Origin: Diprion similis
Lineage: Eukaryota; Arthropoda; Insecta; Hymenoptera; Diprionidae
Length of the DNA stretch: 64,000 nucleotides
Reading direction: 5' to 3'
Assembly (NCBI RefSeq): GCF_021155765.1
Contig: NC_060105.1
Span: forward strand, 6,675,001-6,739,000
The translations under genes were made by a program, and so were the position numbers. Below the pieces are notes generated by a model. It ran no database searches, had not been told where the DNA came from, and saw nothing but the letters and a program-made list of their open reading frames with translations. The stretch's first letter is position 1, and every line of letters starts with the position of its first letter. Below are positions 41,701-54,720 of the stretch, one piece after another.

Positions 41701-44700
41701 AATAATGTTGCCATTTTGATATTTCATTATTATTATTCTTCAAAATCGTTCTTAATGTAAAATTGATTATGATACATTCATTTAATTACATATACATATA
41801 TATAGAATAATGACAATATAAGTATAGTTATATTTTTAGTTATTATCGTTTTTACTGAATTACCGATTTATAGCGACATTCAAAATCTACAAGCGAATAA
41901 TAAATACAAATTGTCTTTTCACGTGTATTAATTATACTCCGATTCGAAATCGTTATAAAATAATAAACATAATATATCACTAATAAATCACAAATTTAAC
42001 AGATATTCTTTTATCGGCTAACAAAGAACGTTTCTCGTAAAACAGAAAAAAAAAATTCTCCTTCTATTTTTTAAAGTGAGCAAAATAAGTAATCTTCAAG
42101 TTTTCCCTTTATAATAAAATAAATTACTTTATTCAATAGAATAACCATGTACAACAGAATCTTTATTTTCGTCTGTTTGTTTCTTCGTTCTAGATATTAT
42201 ACTCGCCTTGAGATCATTTATTTTTCGTAACACGCATTTATACTTCACGTATAAACAATACTAATATATTTCCATGACGAAAAGTAAATATCGTATTTTT
42301 TCTCTATTTTCAAAGTTGTTTTTTTTTCGTTTTTTTTTTTCAACAATATTGCAACACGAGTGTATTCGGAGATGGGACGAAGGTCGGAAAACCTAGTGTA
42401 TAAGGTACGTAGGACGTTGAAAAATGTACAACCGTTTACCCAACAACGACTATACAATTTACATATATTCGTTATACCAATTACAAGCTAACAGCTTAAC
42501 CTAATCACTCGACGTATGTATAACACAACATCCATATCTATACACCAATGTCAATAAGCGATACGTTGTAATAAAAGATGGGGGGGGGGGGGGGAGGAAG
42601 AGCAAATTCAGATCGGAAGTATCGCAATAATTACACAATACATATGAAATATTGCAAAGATAAACATTATTTCCTCACGTCGAGAAAAATTATACCTCTT
42701 GTAGGAGACTTTTAAAGATCCGCGATTTGTAAAATAAATTAATTAAATACCTTTCAACATTGGAAATCGACAGTTTTAATTTTAATAAACTTTACAAATA
42801 ATAAGTGATACTTGCTCTCAGCAAATGTCGAGCAACTTCCTCTTATTCAATGGTCAACAATGTCGACATAATATATCTGTATACATACATGCAACCTCTT
42901 TTGATTCCATTTCTGTCCAATTTTTTTAAAATCATTATTATCAATTTTTCTTTTGTTTCCCCTCTCTTTTTCCGAAGCACATTATGTGTTTAATCGTTCG
43001 TCTCTTTTCAGTTATCGATAATAAAGATATATTCTAGATTGAAACGAATATTCGTTATTTCCGGAAAAATTTATAAAAAAAAAAATATCGATTTATAAAT
43101 TATATTATACTCTTATATACATAAATTCTTGTTTGATTTATGACTTGAGAGTAATTTTTACCGCGTAGAAATATCTAAATCTGTTTGATTTCTCAATTAT
43201 GATCATTACAATCGTGCAGCGTATCGCTGCAGCATGAAACTCTCACCTTTTCTCAGTCGACACCAGCGACTTGGCAATTATTGCAAGCTTAGGTTCTTTA
43301 GCAACCGTGACTCCGTTTTTTTGCTTCTTTGGTTGCATATTGAAACCTTGACGTATATATGAATCGCTTATGCAGTCAACAACACAACAAGTTTAATTAC
43401 AGAATATACATATATATACCGCACTGATTTACTATAATTCACGTGATAAAGTTATTGACAAGACGCGAGATGTAATAACAATGAATATATAGAATCAAGA
43501 AAAACGACGAATGAAAAAAAATCGTTGCTATCCCACTTTATTATTCTTCGCAATGAATGTATCGTCGATAGAGTAACAAACCGTTCAATAATGACAAAAT
43601 AAAAAATCGTTCTTCGCGCACAGTTTGCGACAATTAATGATAATCGTCCAACGATTTGATGATATTGAATTTTTCGATGATATATACCAAGTACAACGAG
43701 CAAGACTGGCTCCGAAGCGCAGAAAACAAAAGGGGGATGAAACTGAAATCGACTCTTGAAAGATCCAGGGAGAACTGAAGCTGCGGAAAAGCAACGTCCG
43801 GTATTATACCGCAAGCATCGACGGTATAGCGGAGAGAGAGAAAGAGAGAGAGAGAGTGATAGAGGGAGGGAGAGGATGTATAAATGGTTAAAATATGAAA
43901 TTGTTTACGATACGTTATAAGCGGCGTGGGCGTTTCGAAGCTCGTGGCGCAATTGCCAACTGCGATATTCTATGAAAGATGATGGGGGCTGCGTTGGGTT
44001 AATTCAGAGAAACGCAATATCCTCCTTGTAAACGTATACGTATACGTATACACACACACACACACACCCTCCTCACATATATATATATATAATGAGAATC
44101 CAATATCCGAGAAGTAAACACGAGGAGGTGGTTGCCCGATGAAACGGAAACTATGGAAAGAAGAAAAACAAAGAAAGAGGAAAATAGCAGAAGAGGATAA
44201 ATAAAAATGTATATATATGTAATAAAAAAAGAAAGAAAAGGAAATTACGAGCATTTCGCATGCAGCTGGGAATACGCGGAAGCTTTTGTATAACGTTTTG
44301 AAGATAGAAAGAGCGAGATGAAAACTATGCATACATATGTACATATAGACGTGAAGAGATTGTGAATCTGAAGCTAAATGAATCGGCTATAAAATAGTAC
44401 CAACAATAACAGACGAGTGTTGTTTAAAGATTTTGTTACCATATGCATTACGTGCAAGGATTTCTTAACCTGCTGCATATATACACGCCGTTTCTATGAC
44501 GAATAATAGATATCTGACTCACTCGCAGAGTTCCGTGAAAAAGAGATGAGGAATTCCCTAACAACATCCGCATCGTTTCTTCTAACCGAATCGTGCAATT
44601 CCAGTTTGCAAAACTTCCGGGCGACAGACTAAATATATATATATATATGTTATATTGGATATTTATGATCTGCCTCATATATATATAATTATAATTTTCA

Positions 44701-47700
44701 AGAAGAGATTCATTGCAAAATATTTTCAGGAAGTTGTGCGTATATTTTCAAAGCATCGAATCTTGCAATTAGTTTCGATCTGGTTTCAATCAATATTTTT
44801 TACACCATTCAATGAACATATATGATTATATGCATCGATTTATACCAGACGCATAAAAACGCCGAAAGCACCATTTTTATATCCATATTTTGCAACTCGT
44901 CTGCAAGATTTTTATTAATGACAATCTAGCCAACAACTATGACGAATTGTGATTGGAAATATAACTTGACAAACGTTGAGAAACATTTATTTTAATATTC
45001 TCGAACGATTTTTGGTAAATCAAATTATAATCGATACGTTTTTGAAACGTACCTACCAGATTTTGTAACGTCAAATTTCTTCCAAATGCTATGAAATGAT
45101 AAAAATCAAGTTTTAAGAAAAAACCAAAAATCGCTAAAAATATCGCGTGGCGCCAATTAATATCCATTATAATCCTGTCCGTCGAGATTTGCAAAATGGC
45201 TGCAAATATCAACCGGTGTTACTTACAAAGACCCCTGACATACGACGACCTATTAAATTTTCGAACGATCGTACAGAATTTTATTTTCATTTTTTTTTCT
45301 TCTTTAATTTCACTCGAAGCGAAAATAGATTTAAAAAAATTACCTCTGACAACTAAACGATTATTTTACTGCAGTAATTCGAGTCGAAACTAATTGCACG
45401 AAGTTTATTTAATCGCATGCATGAACTTCATTCGTCACAAAATTTCCTGTAAATATGTAAACTGAGTAAAATGTCATTTTTTCATTTGTTTTTTAAAATT
45501 AGTAGCTGATGAAAAATTCTGGTAAAATTCTAAGCCGTAGCAATAAAGTTTTTGAATATTCTTGCAATTACAAAGTAATTTGTGTGATTATAGTTGTCGA
45601 TAGAAAATTTTCTGTTTGTTGCCCAAAGTTGAATCAGTTTGTTTGATTCAGGTACGACAATTTTCTTCCCCCATTCAGTAAAGCCTTGAAATAAATTTAC
45701 CGTTGCTATAACATTGAATTATCCCAATAGTTAACGACTACTGAATAAAAATTTCTCTGATCGTTAATAATTGGTCGGTAATATCAGAAGTGATTTTTTT
45801 CCCCTTAATATTCGAGTGGTTTGAAATTTTAATCAATAATCAAAATTAGTAGATATAAAATTTGATGTAAAAACGATCCTCGGATTAAGCGTAGTTTCTC
45901 AAAATATTCTCGAATTATTTATTTTATCAACATTTTCATGCATAACTGAAAATAGCAATATTTAAATGAATAATTCGATTTTGTTTTCATCAATTAATAT
46001 CTAAAGATTATCAAAAAAAAAAAATTTTTTTATTGCTGCCCTGCCTTCTTTCGTTAATTTTGAGAACAAATATATTTGCGAATAAAATCATGTTTGTATA
46101 TTACAAAACCACCCCTTTTCCCTTAAAAATACTATTAATAGTATAAAAACTAGAATCGATCTATCATAATCATGATTTTTATGATTTTTATTCGTAAATT
46201 CTCTGTTTTGAAAGCAAATAAAAAAACAACACACTTCGTTTCTTCTATCAAGCTGTGATAATCGATCAACGATTCTACCGTGACTCGCTTGCTTCGGGAC
46301 AAAATTACTTTACACAGCTCCAGGTTGTCATATCGAGCCTGTAACTGACGTCACGAGTAGAACAGCCGCTTTCCAGAGGGAACTGTTTAGTATTGATCTC
46401 TTTCGAGGCATCCTGGCGGTTTTCCGCTGGTTGGGCTAGGTCGGAAAGCCGGCGAACGGCAGGTGAACGACAGCTGGATCTGCTGCACCTACAACCGAGC
46501 TTTCAATATCCGCCCTGCAGCTCGCCGAAAGCTCATTACTTAGCTGCTGACGCCCCGTGCGTGTCTTGCCATTCCGAATTTTTCTTTCAACCCAGATTCC
46601 TGCAGCCTCCCAATAAACGTACTCTCGTCGTGATTTACTATTCGCATGGAATTTACTTTTATTTTATTGATGTGTACGTAAAAGCTTTCATACAAATCGC
46701 CGGTGTTACGTCGTATAATGGTTTACATATTCGTCAAATCTAGGTTTACGCGTTCTGCGTGTGCGTTCTCGGTTATTTTACGATTATTTCTTTCCCTTTC
46801 GTTTTATTTTTTATTACTAAAAATCGTTGAAAGAAATTTGGGAACGTGGATGAATTAAAGTTTAAAATTTATCGTAAGGCTATAAGTTGTCGCATTTCTC
46901 AATATCTTAACGATATTCAAATCATTGCAAAAGCATATTATAAAAGATTTTTATAAGTTTTTTGAACGAAGAAAAGAACCCTTTCGCAGAAGAGTATTTT
47001 GCACAAAGTCGTGTGATTGAATCGTTGTAACTATCAACTGAAAAATTGAAGAGAGTCGAAAAAATTGCATTTTTTTTTTCAAGTTTTTTGTCAAAAGTTC
47101 AACCGCTGCGGTGTCAAGAAATTGAATTCATCGAAATTTTTCGGTTTCGCGAAAGGAGAAATAATTCATTGAATTATCATGCAGTAGGTTTGTGAATTAA
47201 TTATAATTCACCTGAATTAATAATTATCAACTAAATTATGAAAAATAAACTGAAATAATGAGGATTAATTGAGAAATAATTGAATTATGGAAGATTGATT
47301 AAAGTTGATTTGAATTAGCTTGTATTCGTGCGAGAATTATTCATTTACAGAGAAAACAAAAATTAATTCGAATTAACAGAAAACACAAAAGAATGAATTG
47401 AATTTTTATTGTAACTCACTTGAATTAGAACGAATTATCGAGAATTCTTGAGAAAATAATTGAAATTCATGAATTGAGTTGAATGGAAGAAATTGACCTC
47501 AATAAAAGAAAATCGATTACAAATAAAGAAAGAAAAAAAAAATTAATTAATGCAATAATTTAAATTAATAACCTTGTAATATTTTAAGAAGGCAGTTAAA
47601 TAAATGATATATCCAAAAAATGATAATACAACACATCTCTAATTGTTGATAGCCGATAAGCTAGCTAGAACAACAAGTTTCGGAAAGTCTGAAAGTTTAT

Positions 47701-49800
47701 TTATTTATACGTATAGCCGATTCTTATTCTGGTTCACAGAAGAACACAGCACAGCTCATTGTGAGGAATTTTTAAAAAATCAGGGCTTCGTTCATGACCA
47801 TTGCCTGAAATTTGAAAGAAAAATTTGTTTTTCTCACCAAGTCGCTCATTTTTTATGAACCTAAGATGAGAATCAATATATTCCAAATCCGCCATGAAAT
47901 TCCCTGATTCCATAATTCCCATGAATACTGAACACTCTGCCAATGTTTCGATACACGCTAAAGTTACTAACTTCAGCCTCATAAATCGGCTAGAAGCGTA
48001 TCTCAGAGGATTTTGGATCAAGTAAACAATCGCACACACTAATCTATAGCGGCATGCACGATGCGCGTTTAATGATGGACGAACATTATACGCGCAATTA
48101 ACGTCGCTTCAGGCTAATGTTTGTGATTTGCGAGTTTAGCCCCGAAAGATGTTTAGATGTCCTCCTTCTTAGTCACGCCTTACTCCCAATCCCTCAATGT
48201 TTTTCGTCCCATATACCGATTTGTTATACTTATATAGGCCTAGATACCAGAACCCCACGCGCTGATATTTTTGAACAACGAATGATGTATTTTTGGAGAA
48301 GGTGTTAAATTTTTCGTGATACATAAATACGTCGGATCAATATTTATGCGCCTCAAGGATGAGTCGGAATTAAACGTTCCGAAAAGAGGAAAACCAGTTC
48401 GAATGGTTTTAATGATTCCTTGAGATCAGTTAGAATTTAAAACAAACAGTTACGTCAAGAGTGAATGAAAGTATATTTTTGTTCAATATGTACAAATTTT
48501 TTTTTTTTATAATTTTCACAATTAAACAATATCTAGGAATATATGGTCTGCGAGTAAAACAAACCAAGAATATCAAATCGGATAAAGAAAACTCCGGAGT
48601 TGAATAATTTTGAGCGTCTTGATCAAGTAAAACTTTTCCTCGGATTGTTGATATCTTATAATATATATATATATAAATATTAAAATTTGTCCGCAGCTTC
48701 ATTTCTATTATTATAAATAAATTACGATAAAAAAAATAAATTCAGCATAATATTTTCATCTATTATTAAACAAGGAAATCAAAACTCCTATTAATGTATA
48801 TAAATTATTCGTTTCGTATATTTATTACTCATTAAATTGAACCTTTTAATAAATTACCTCAACGAATGAAACTTACTATACATTAAAGAGGAGTTCATAA
48901 GCCTCTCCATATATTTGAACTAGGTATGTAAATTTGTTATACGCTCCAGAGTTTGACAATGGGAATTAAATTGCTTGTAAAAACGTGTTGAAACAGATGA
49001 TACAATTTTAAATTATCTTCGCCTAATCTTTGTTAATTTGCGTCAGAGGAACCTGCCGTGTGATTGTTATCTTCGTTTGACGTCAAGAAAAGATATCTAC
49101 AGAATTACAGGTGTTTTATAATATTGGTATAATTTATTCGCTGATGTAAAACAAGAGCTGGCGATTAATTATTCCCTAGTACATTCAAAAGTATTCCAGT
49201 TTTCGACTGACTATGATCAAGTATACGACAAAGTTTCGCGGACTGTTGAATACCGTCAAAATCTTTCTATCAAAAAAATTTTCTCACCGTAAAAAAATCG
49301 TGAAATAAACGCGCTAAGTAAAAAAATATTTTTACCACGACAGAATTTCAGACTCACGGAAAAATCAAACGTACGTTATATAATTTTTACCGTTTATAAT
49401 ATGGTTTATTTATAAGTTTCGGTTAACGTCTGACGTGGTGGTCGATCGGTAAGAAGGTTTTCAAAGAGAAAAAAAAAAAAATTATATATATAATCGTTAG
49501 TCTATTTACGTCAGAATTTTTCCACAAAACCAGATTTTCGTTTCTCTGAAAATTTTCATTCACTCAGAATGTTGAGAAATTTTTATTGCACACTTAAATC
49601 CATGCTCATGGATACACGTAGTTTTCTCATTAATGTTTCCGCATCCGCGCGTGGAGGAACTTTGAAATTGGAACGATGGCACGAAAAAATCGTTTATATT
49701 TAGCGCAGATTGCAAAATCCGGGCAATTTGTGTCTATGTGTTTGTATCAAGTGTTTAAATTGTTAAACAATTATCAAAAAAACAATTTCCCATTTCGAGG

Positions 49801-49831
<31 letters not shown>

Positions 49832-52800
49832 CGACATATACAATTTCATTCGTAATCTAATGACTTGATGAAAACGACGACAGACTCCGAGATAAATTGG
49901 ATCAACATTTTGTTTTTATAATTACAAGTTTAATTCAATCCACGAATAAGCTTTCATGTTTTGAAAAATGGTATATATCCATATATATATACGCTAAAAA
50001 TTTTATTCCTCGTCCAACTTTTCGCAAAATCAATTTATTAAATGATCGACAATTATAATTAACGATTTTCCTGCGTTGCAAAACTTTCAAAACACTTTGA
50101 CACAAGTTTTTCTCATTCATCGCAGAACTGTGTCTTCATAAAATTGTTTTCTTCTTTTTTTGCCTAGATGCTTTCAACTCTGGCGGAAACGATTGTTGTA
50201 CACGAAACGTGATACGTAACCGGAGAACAGACTCACCGCTCTTTCTCCTGCATTTGCTTCAGCATGATGTCGGCTAGCGGATCTGCAAGCGGCCTTTCAC
50301 CAAGGAGTCGCTGCCTGTCCAAGTCACCTTGCATCTGCGTAAATGCATGTTCACCCAGGCTGACCGAAGTCTCTAGTTGGCTAGATATCTCTACAGTTTC
50401 ATCGCCTAGAAAAATGTGAAAAAAGCTTCGTCTTTAAGGTATGACAATAAAAATTCTAATTCTAATTATGAATAAGAAATTGATTTGTTTTTTTTTTTAT
50501 ATATAATATCATCAGTGGGGAGGGGAAATTTTCTGATCACAATATTCATTGAATCTGGATTCGAGGATAGAGTTTGTCAGATTCATCGATCTCCTTATCG
50601 CATTCCAATTACAGTAAAAAACGTATCATTTTTTGCAAGTGCAAATTCAATTACAAAAATTTTGAGTAAGAACGGATTTCCTGATAAATATACAGTATTT
50701 TGTAACTCCTTTATTATGGTTCTCCTGCATTGTTTCAAAACATTACACTTAAAACAAATAACAAAGTATATATTCGATGCAGAGCAATGTTTGAAAAAAC
50801 TCGAAAGTTGAGAGACAGTGTTTTGAAAAGAAAATATAAAGATTACTGACGCTCTTTTCGAATTTGTCTATGATACATTATTGACAAGTTGTCAAATATT
50901 TTTTTTTTATAGATTATTTCATCATCTCTAAAATGATAAGGATTCAAAGTGATAAGAGAAACCTCGATGTTTGAGCAGAAAAATTCAATTTACGTAGCAG
51001 ACTCAATTAATATACTTGAATTTGAACATAGTCACAATATAAAATAAATACTATAAAAAGTTAGTATAAAAATCTACCTGATAAAAATTGAACTTTTTTT
51101 CCGTTACTTGATATTTTGATATTTTCAGGCAAAACTTTCACGTCTTTACTAGCATCGACAATATCGCGAAATTTCGCGGTTGGGATATTCATTTCTTTGG
51201 ACGAATCGAGTGGTTCCTTGTGAACTTCAGGTAAAGTATCAACGTATTTCACATCATTGAACTTATTTTCTGAGATTTCGTTTGAAAGATTAACGTTCTC
51301 GGACACGCCAGGTGGTGTAAATGATTCTATTCCAACCATATTGCTAACATTTTTGGTAACACTGAGAACGTCAACACTATTGTCACAAAAATTTTCCTCT
51401 GAAATGACGACGCATTTAGACACACTTGCTTCACTTTCTACCGACATTTTGACACAAAGAAATTGATAAATTTCACTGAAAACGTTGCTGAGGTGTGATT
51501 TCACCAAGTATTAACGATTTGTCACTACGAAGCTCCTTATATAAATAAATTTATTATCTTATCAATGCGTCAGCCAACCTGATTGATAACGTCAATATGA
51601 ATAGACATCCTAGTCTGTTATTCGTAGAAAAACTTCGGGGGAAAAAAATTTGAAAAAAATACTTAACATTGATCAAATTTCGTCTATTCCTCGAACAAGA
51701 TTTGTTTGTTCGATCAACACGACATTACTGGATTCTGTTTTTATTTTTGCACTACTCCTAGATGCAAAGCATCTCAAAAATACGTAGAAATTGAACTATT
51801 AAGTAAGTCTTTGCTGTTTCAGTAATCGTATAAGATTAATGCATTGTTTGCAGATCAATTACCATGTAATGCGTGTTGTGGATTGTCAATAATTCGGATC
51901 TGCCGATCCGGTAGCAGAGGTTCGCCGTCCATTCCGCCGATATCACTTGGAAGTTGCCAACGAGCGTTTTCCTGTTCCGCAGGTGTTCTCGGAAAATAAT
52001 GCGGTAAGAGTACCTCGTAAATTCCTAGATCACAGGCCTCTAATACAAAAACTATGCAGGCTATCGTGTCGCTGTATTGCTCCAAAAATCTTCTCACTGT
52101 TCCTGTTGAGTGAAAAATTTGTAAGCATGTAATAAATTGAATTTGCATTAAATTCACTTTGTTTCAAATAGACTTCGTTGAAAAACCATAAGCTGGTTCA
52201 TTTTCTCGAACAAAAAAAAATCTATAAGAAGCATTAACCGAATAATTTGGGACAAAGTCGTAGCAAAGACTTACTAAGCGCAATATGTGCTCCAGCATCA
52301 GGCGGATAATTTCGTCTCACGGAATTAATCACTGGCAAAGCTATACTATGTAAGCCGAGCTCCCTGGCTTTGTGTAAAACGTTTCTGAAACAAACAAAAA
52401 GACGTGAATAAAAAAAGAATTATTAATTATGAGATAGAAAATGTACATTATTCATCGTAATTATGGATGTGTAAAAGAAAAACCCACCTGTAACAACAAT
52501 GTAACGTATTTTGAGCGGCAGTTTGATATTTGATGTTGTAGATCGGACCAACCGTGTGTATAATGTACCGAGACGGCAGTTTGTGACCCTGTGTAGTTCG
52601 CACCTCTCCCGTCTTGCACTCTGCACAAAAAAGAAACAGTAAAATTCAAGAATTTAAAAGTCAAACATAGGAATATGCCGTCATGTCATTCTACCGGAGT
52701 GAACTGAGTGAGCATCAAAAGCAAAACTATGTGTTATGGGACTCCATCTCAAGTATCAGGTAATTCATTGTTAAGTTAACAAAAGATTGAACACAATGGA

Positions 52801-54205
52801 AATAAAAATCAACCCTCAATCTTGGGATTACCAGTTAAAAAACTTAAGCTATTCAACGATTCCGATAAGCAAATTTTTGAAAATCATGTTTCAAGTAATT
52901 TCGGAGAAATAATTTTTAGTGTTTTCGAACGATTCTTCCCGCTGTTTAACCAAAGAGTTTTGCAGTTCGATCACTAAATAACTTACAGAAAAAAAGCAAC
53001 GAAACTTGAATACCAATTCACTACGAATATGACTATAGAATTAATGAATTTTTATCAGCATGTGTGGATGATTATTAAAAAGGTCGTGAAACAGGTTTTT
53101 TTTTTTTTGCGAATAAATTGGAATCTACTCACTCCATCAAGTCAAGTGATTTGTACATTAGCAATAATGAGTAGTTATGTAACTGCGCTAAACTTGGACA
53201 TTGGCTTTCAAGGATTACGATCCCGCCCTGAGAATATTACATCGGTTACACTATCGTACAAAATTCGAGTAGACTGCTGATTGTTCCATGAATAAGAATC
53301 AGGCTCAGATTAGTTATGATCGAGTTTACTGCCAGTGAAAAAAAATGATCAAACATTTTTTGTAAAGTACCTATTTGTAAAACTACTTGAACAACAAGAA
53401 TCTTAGAAACCAATGTCCAACTGTTCATAAATCTTGCCCATTTGTCAAACCTCTCTAAGATCGGTTGTCCCAGATCCACGCGACGTGAAACAAGAACAAA
53501 TAAATGTCGGCATTCTTTGGAATGGGGTTGAAAATAAAATTAGGTCACGTATAGATCGGTAGGTTTCATGAGAAAAAAAAAATTTTCAGTGATCCCGGAA
53601 TGTAAAAGTTCTAATGTTCAAAACTTATAAGAAAACACGACAATTGAAATCAATTTTCATTGTACACAAAATATCCCATAGTAAAAAAATATCTGTAGTT
53701 TCAATATTTTGATATCAGTACCTTTAACCTCGTCGTAAATTTCTTCTTTCAAAGCAGATCCTGCTCGAGCAAATATTGATTGGCATGCAGGACTGTAATC
53801 ATCCATAGTCTCATTTGTAGAATTGACAATGGAATCCACCTGAAGTATGGAAATGTCTCCGGTCCTGTAATAATAAGCAATTTTTACCACGAATGAAGAA
53901 TAGTTACAGTCCATTACCGCTTTACGCAATACTTTCAACAATCATGTGAGACACAGTTATGCAGTATGGCAAAAAAAAATATCGTACAGAAATATCGCAA
54001 GGAAAGAATTGTGAAAATCCTCCATTTACCATAATGCAATTTTATTGTTGAGCAGTGGCTGGCACGGAAACGGACTTGCCGGATGGTGAGCAGGCTCCCC
54101 TTGAGTGTTTGAATAATCAGTGAATCGGTGCTGGACAGGATAGTCTGACCATCGTTTCAATGTCCCAAGCTCCACAACCTCCGGAGCCACACCCAATGGT
54201 TCCAT
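31994..54205 (-). CDS. Gdap2: GDAP2 homologue: macro domain plus CRAL-TRIO domain, complete
   Basis: This orthologue of ganglioside-induced differentiation-associated protein 2 has an N-terminal macro domain (ADP-ribose-type fold) and a C-terminal Sec14/CRAL-TRIO-like domain. Exons (minus): 54205-54030, 53864-53722, 52620-52488, 52384-52275, 52102-51863, 50405-50237, 37523-37370, 34787-34648, 34174-34120, 32353-32210 and 32047-31994, giving 505 residues (human 497). MEPLG matches the conserved MDPLG start. The in-frame ATG at 54214 would add MRL, and a TGA immediately before it stops further extension. The macro part runs about 59-215, with IVNSTNET and RYIIHTVGPIYN...YRTV-like context. The linker carries LPSDIGGMDGEPLLPDRQIR. 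The CRAL-TRIO part runs about 335-480, with GVDRQGRPVVVFVGKWFP, ALLYLIQLLDPI, YVIAYFHTLT, IIHPTFWTK and WWFTTFMAP. The C-terminus is NGLRYYQPDY... The 12.7 kb intron between 50237 and 37523 is unusual beside the 60-1500 b neighbours. Confidence 0.96.
32354..34119 (-). other. Gdap2 intron (1.8 kb)
   Basis: The intron is AT-rich, with a compound microsatellite: (CT)n at 32991-33030 followed by (CA)n to about 33042. Nothing gene-like was seen. Confidence 0.7.
32991..33042. repeat. (CT)n-(CA)n microsatellite
   Basis: About 40 bases of CT followed by about 12 bases of CA in a Gdap2 intron. Confidence 0.9.
35676..35704. repeat. (AT)n microsatellite
   Basis: A dinucleotide tract in the Gdap2 intron 34788-37369. 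Confidence 0.9.
37336..37357. repeat. C22 homopolymer (G22 on the Gdap2 transcript)
   Basis: Twenty-two consecutive C on the plus strand, beginning 12 bases inside the intron after the donor at 37369. Confidence 0.95.
37815..37840. repeat. (TATG)n tetranucleotide repeat
   Basis: Six to seven TATG units in the 12.7 kb Gdap2 intron. Confidence 0.9.
41234..41658. mobile_element. foldback MITE-like element with about 35-bp terminal inverted repeats
   Basis: The left end (41234-41268) contains GAGGTTGAAGTTAGCAACGT. The right end (41623-41658) contains ACGTTACCAACTTCAACCTG, its near reverse complement. A second, inner inverted repeat pairs 41331-41365 (GATTATAAAATAAAATGTAT) with 41385-41428 (ATTTTATTTTATAATC). 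There is no coding capacity. Superfamily and target-site duplication were not determined. Confidence 0.6.
51078..51447 (-). CDS. candidate alternative first coding exon of Gdap2 (novel 123-residue N-terminus)
   Basis: An ATG at 51447 (context CAAAATGTCG) opens 123 codons plus one base, with no stop in AT-rich DNA. An in-frame TAA lies upstream at 51513-51511. The exon ends in CAG|GTAGAT, a good donor. It leaves the same phase-1 single G as the regular preceding Gdap2 exon (52102-51863), so it splices in frame to 50405 as G-DETVEISSQ. The predicted product is 361 residues: a Ser/Val/Glu-rich, probably disordered N-terminus (starts MSVESEASVSK) followed by the CRAL-TRIO half, without the macro domain. 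If unspliced, the frame ends at 51061 after RFLY (about 128 residues), so a nested small gene is the alternative. I recognise no homologue of this N-terminus. Confidence 0.45.
51536..51543 (-). promoter_or_regulatory. TATA box of the putative internal Gdap2 promoter
   Basis: TATATAAG on the minus strand lies about 90 bases upstream of the ATG at 51447, implying a start near 51510 and a short leader of about 65 bases. The AT-rich context makes chance TATA words common; the position relative to a long open frame with a usable donor is what makes it notable. Confidence 0.35.
52621..53721 (-). other. Gdap2 intron (1.1 kb)
   Basis: The donor GTACTG is at 53721 and the acceptor TTTTTGTGCAG ends at 52621. 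I see no repeats or open frames of note. Confidence 0.75.
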
Positions 54206-54218
54206 CAGCCTCATTCAG
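54206..54218 (-). other. Gdap2 5' UTR segment after a 3' splice site
   Basis: CTTCTTTCAG ends at 54219 and is followed by CTGAATGAGGCTG and then the ATG of MEPLG. The TGA followed by ATG shows that anything spliced in upstream is untranslated in this frame. The first noncoding exon is probably in the GC-richer 55150-55450 stretch. Confidence 0.55.
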
Positions 54219-54720
54219 CTGAAAGAAGAAAGGCATGGAAATAATCAGGATGGTTAAATAAATTCAAACTGAAGGTATACAACAATTTAACACTATAGAG
54301 AATTTCCTGCGGTAATTGGAAACTTTTCTCATTCAACAGAGCAAAGAATTGACATTGTATATTAAATCTTAATCATCGATAAAGAAACTATGAAAATTTT
54401 TTTTCTACCAGTAAATTTTAGTTCTTGTCCAACTACACAACATTTTTTATCGAAACCTAACGAACGAATTTCGCAGCGCTATTGTAACAAAATAAATGAC
54501 TATTTTGCTGCTGTAGAAATTTTCAAAGGTCTTGTAGTAGCTACAAAATGTTCATTTTTTGCTTTGATTGAACCGTAGTTTAACGTTTGCTACACTACGT
54601 GCTATTCTGAGGTTGTGAAATAATGATTTCTATTAAATGAAAATTCCTTGACACGTTAACGTGACGAACTTCGATCTTGACGATCCATTTTTAAAATACA
54701 ATAAAATAAAATATAGTACG

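Larger units (their letters stand above)
37524..50236 (-). other. large Gdap2 intron (12.7 kb)
   Basis: The acceptor TTTATTCAAG ends at 37524 and the donor GTGAGT is at 50236. The intron contains a (TATG)n tract at 37815-37840, GC-richer islands at about 38860-39120, 40270-40560 and 46330-46620, a foldback element at 41234-41658, a G15 run at 42580-42594, (AC)n near 44050-44066, a GAATTA-rich block at 47170-47530 and a poly(T) near 49806-49829. Open frames in it (for example 46393-46743 and 47734-48039) have no recognisable domain. Confidence 0.65.
50406..51862 (-). other. Gdap2 intron (1.46 kb) containing a candidate alternative first exon
   Basis: The donor GTAATT is at 51862 and the acceptor TTTTTCTAG ends at 50406. 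The candidate exon (51078-51447) and its TATA box are listed separately. The plus-strand open frame 50485-50811 has no recognisable domain. Confidence 0.7.

Noticed and set aside
46393..46743. 116-codon plus-strand frame in the large Gdap2 intron
   Set aside because: Its open part coincides with a GC-richer island, the composition is Arg/Ser/Pro-rich then hydrophobic, and no domain is recognised. It is kept only as part of the GC-island observation.
47734..48039. 101-codon minus-strand frame in the large Gdap2 intron
   Set aside because: It looks mildly protein-like but has no known domain, starts and ends in AT-rich DNA and overlaps a dispersed repeat motif. Evidence is insufficient for a gene.
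50485..50811. 108-codon plus-strand frame near the alternative Gdap2 exon
   Set aside because: It begins in a poly(T)/TA tract translated as a hydrophobic run, with no domain and no splice or promoter support.
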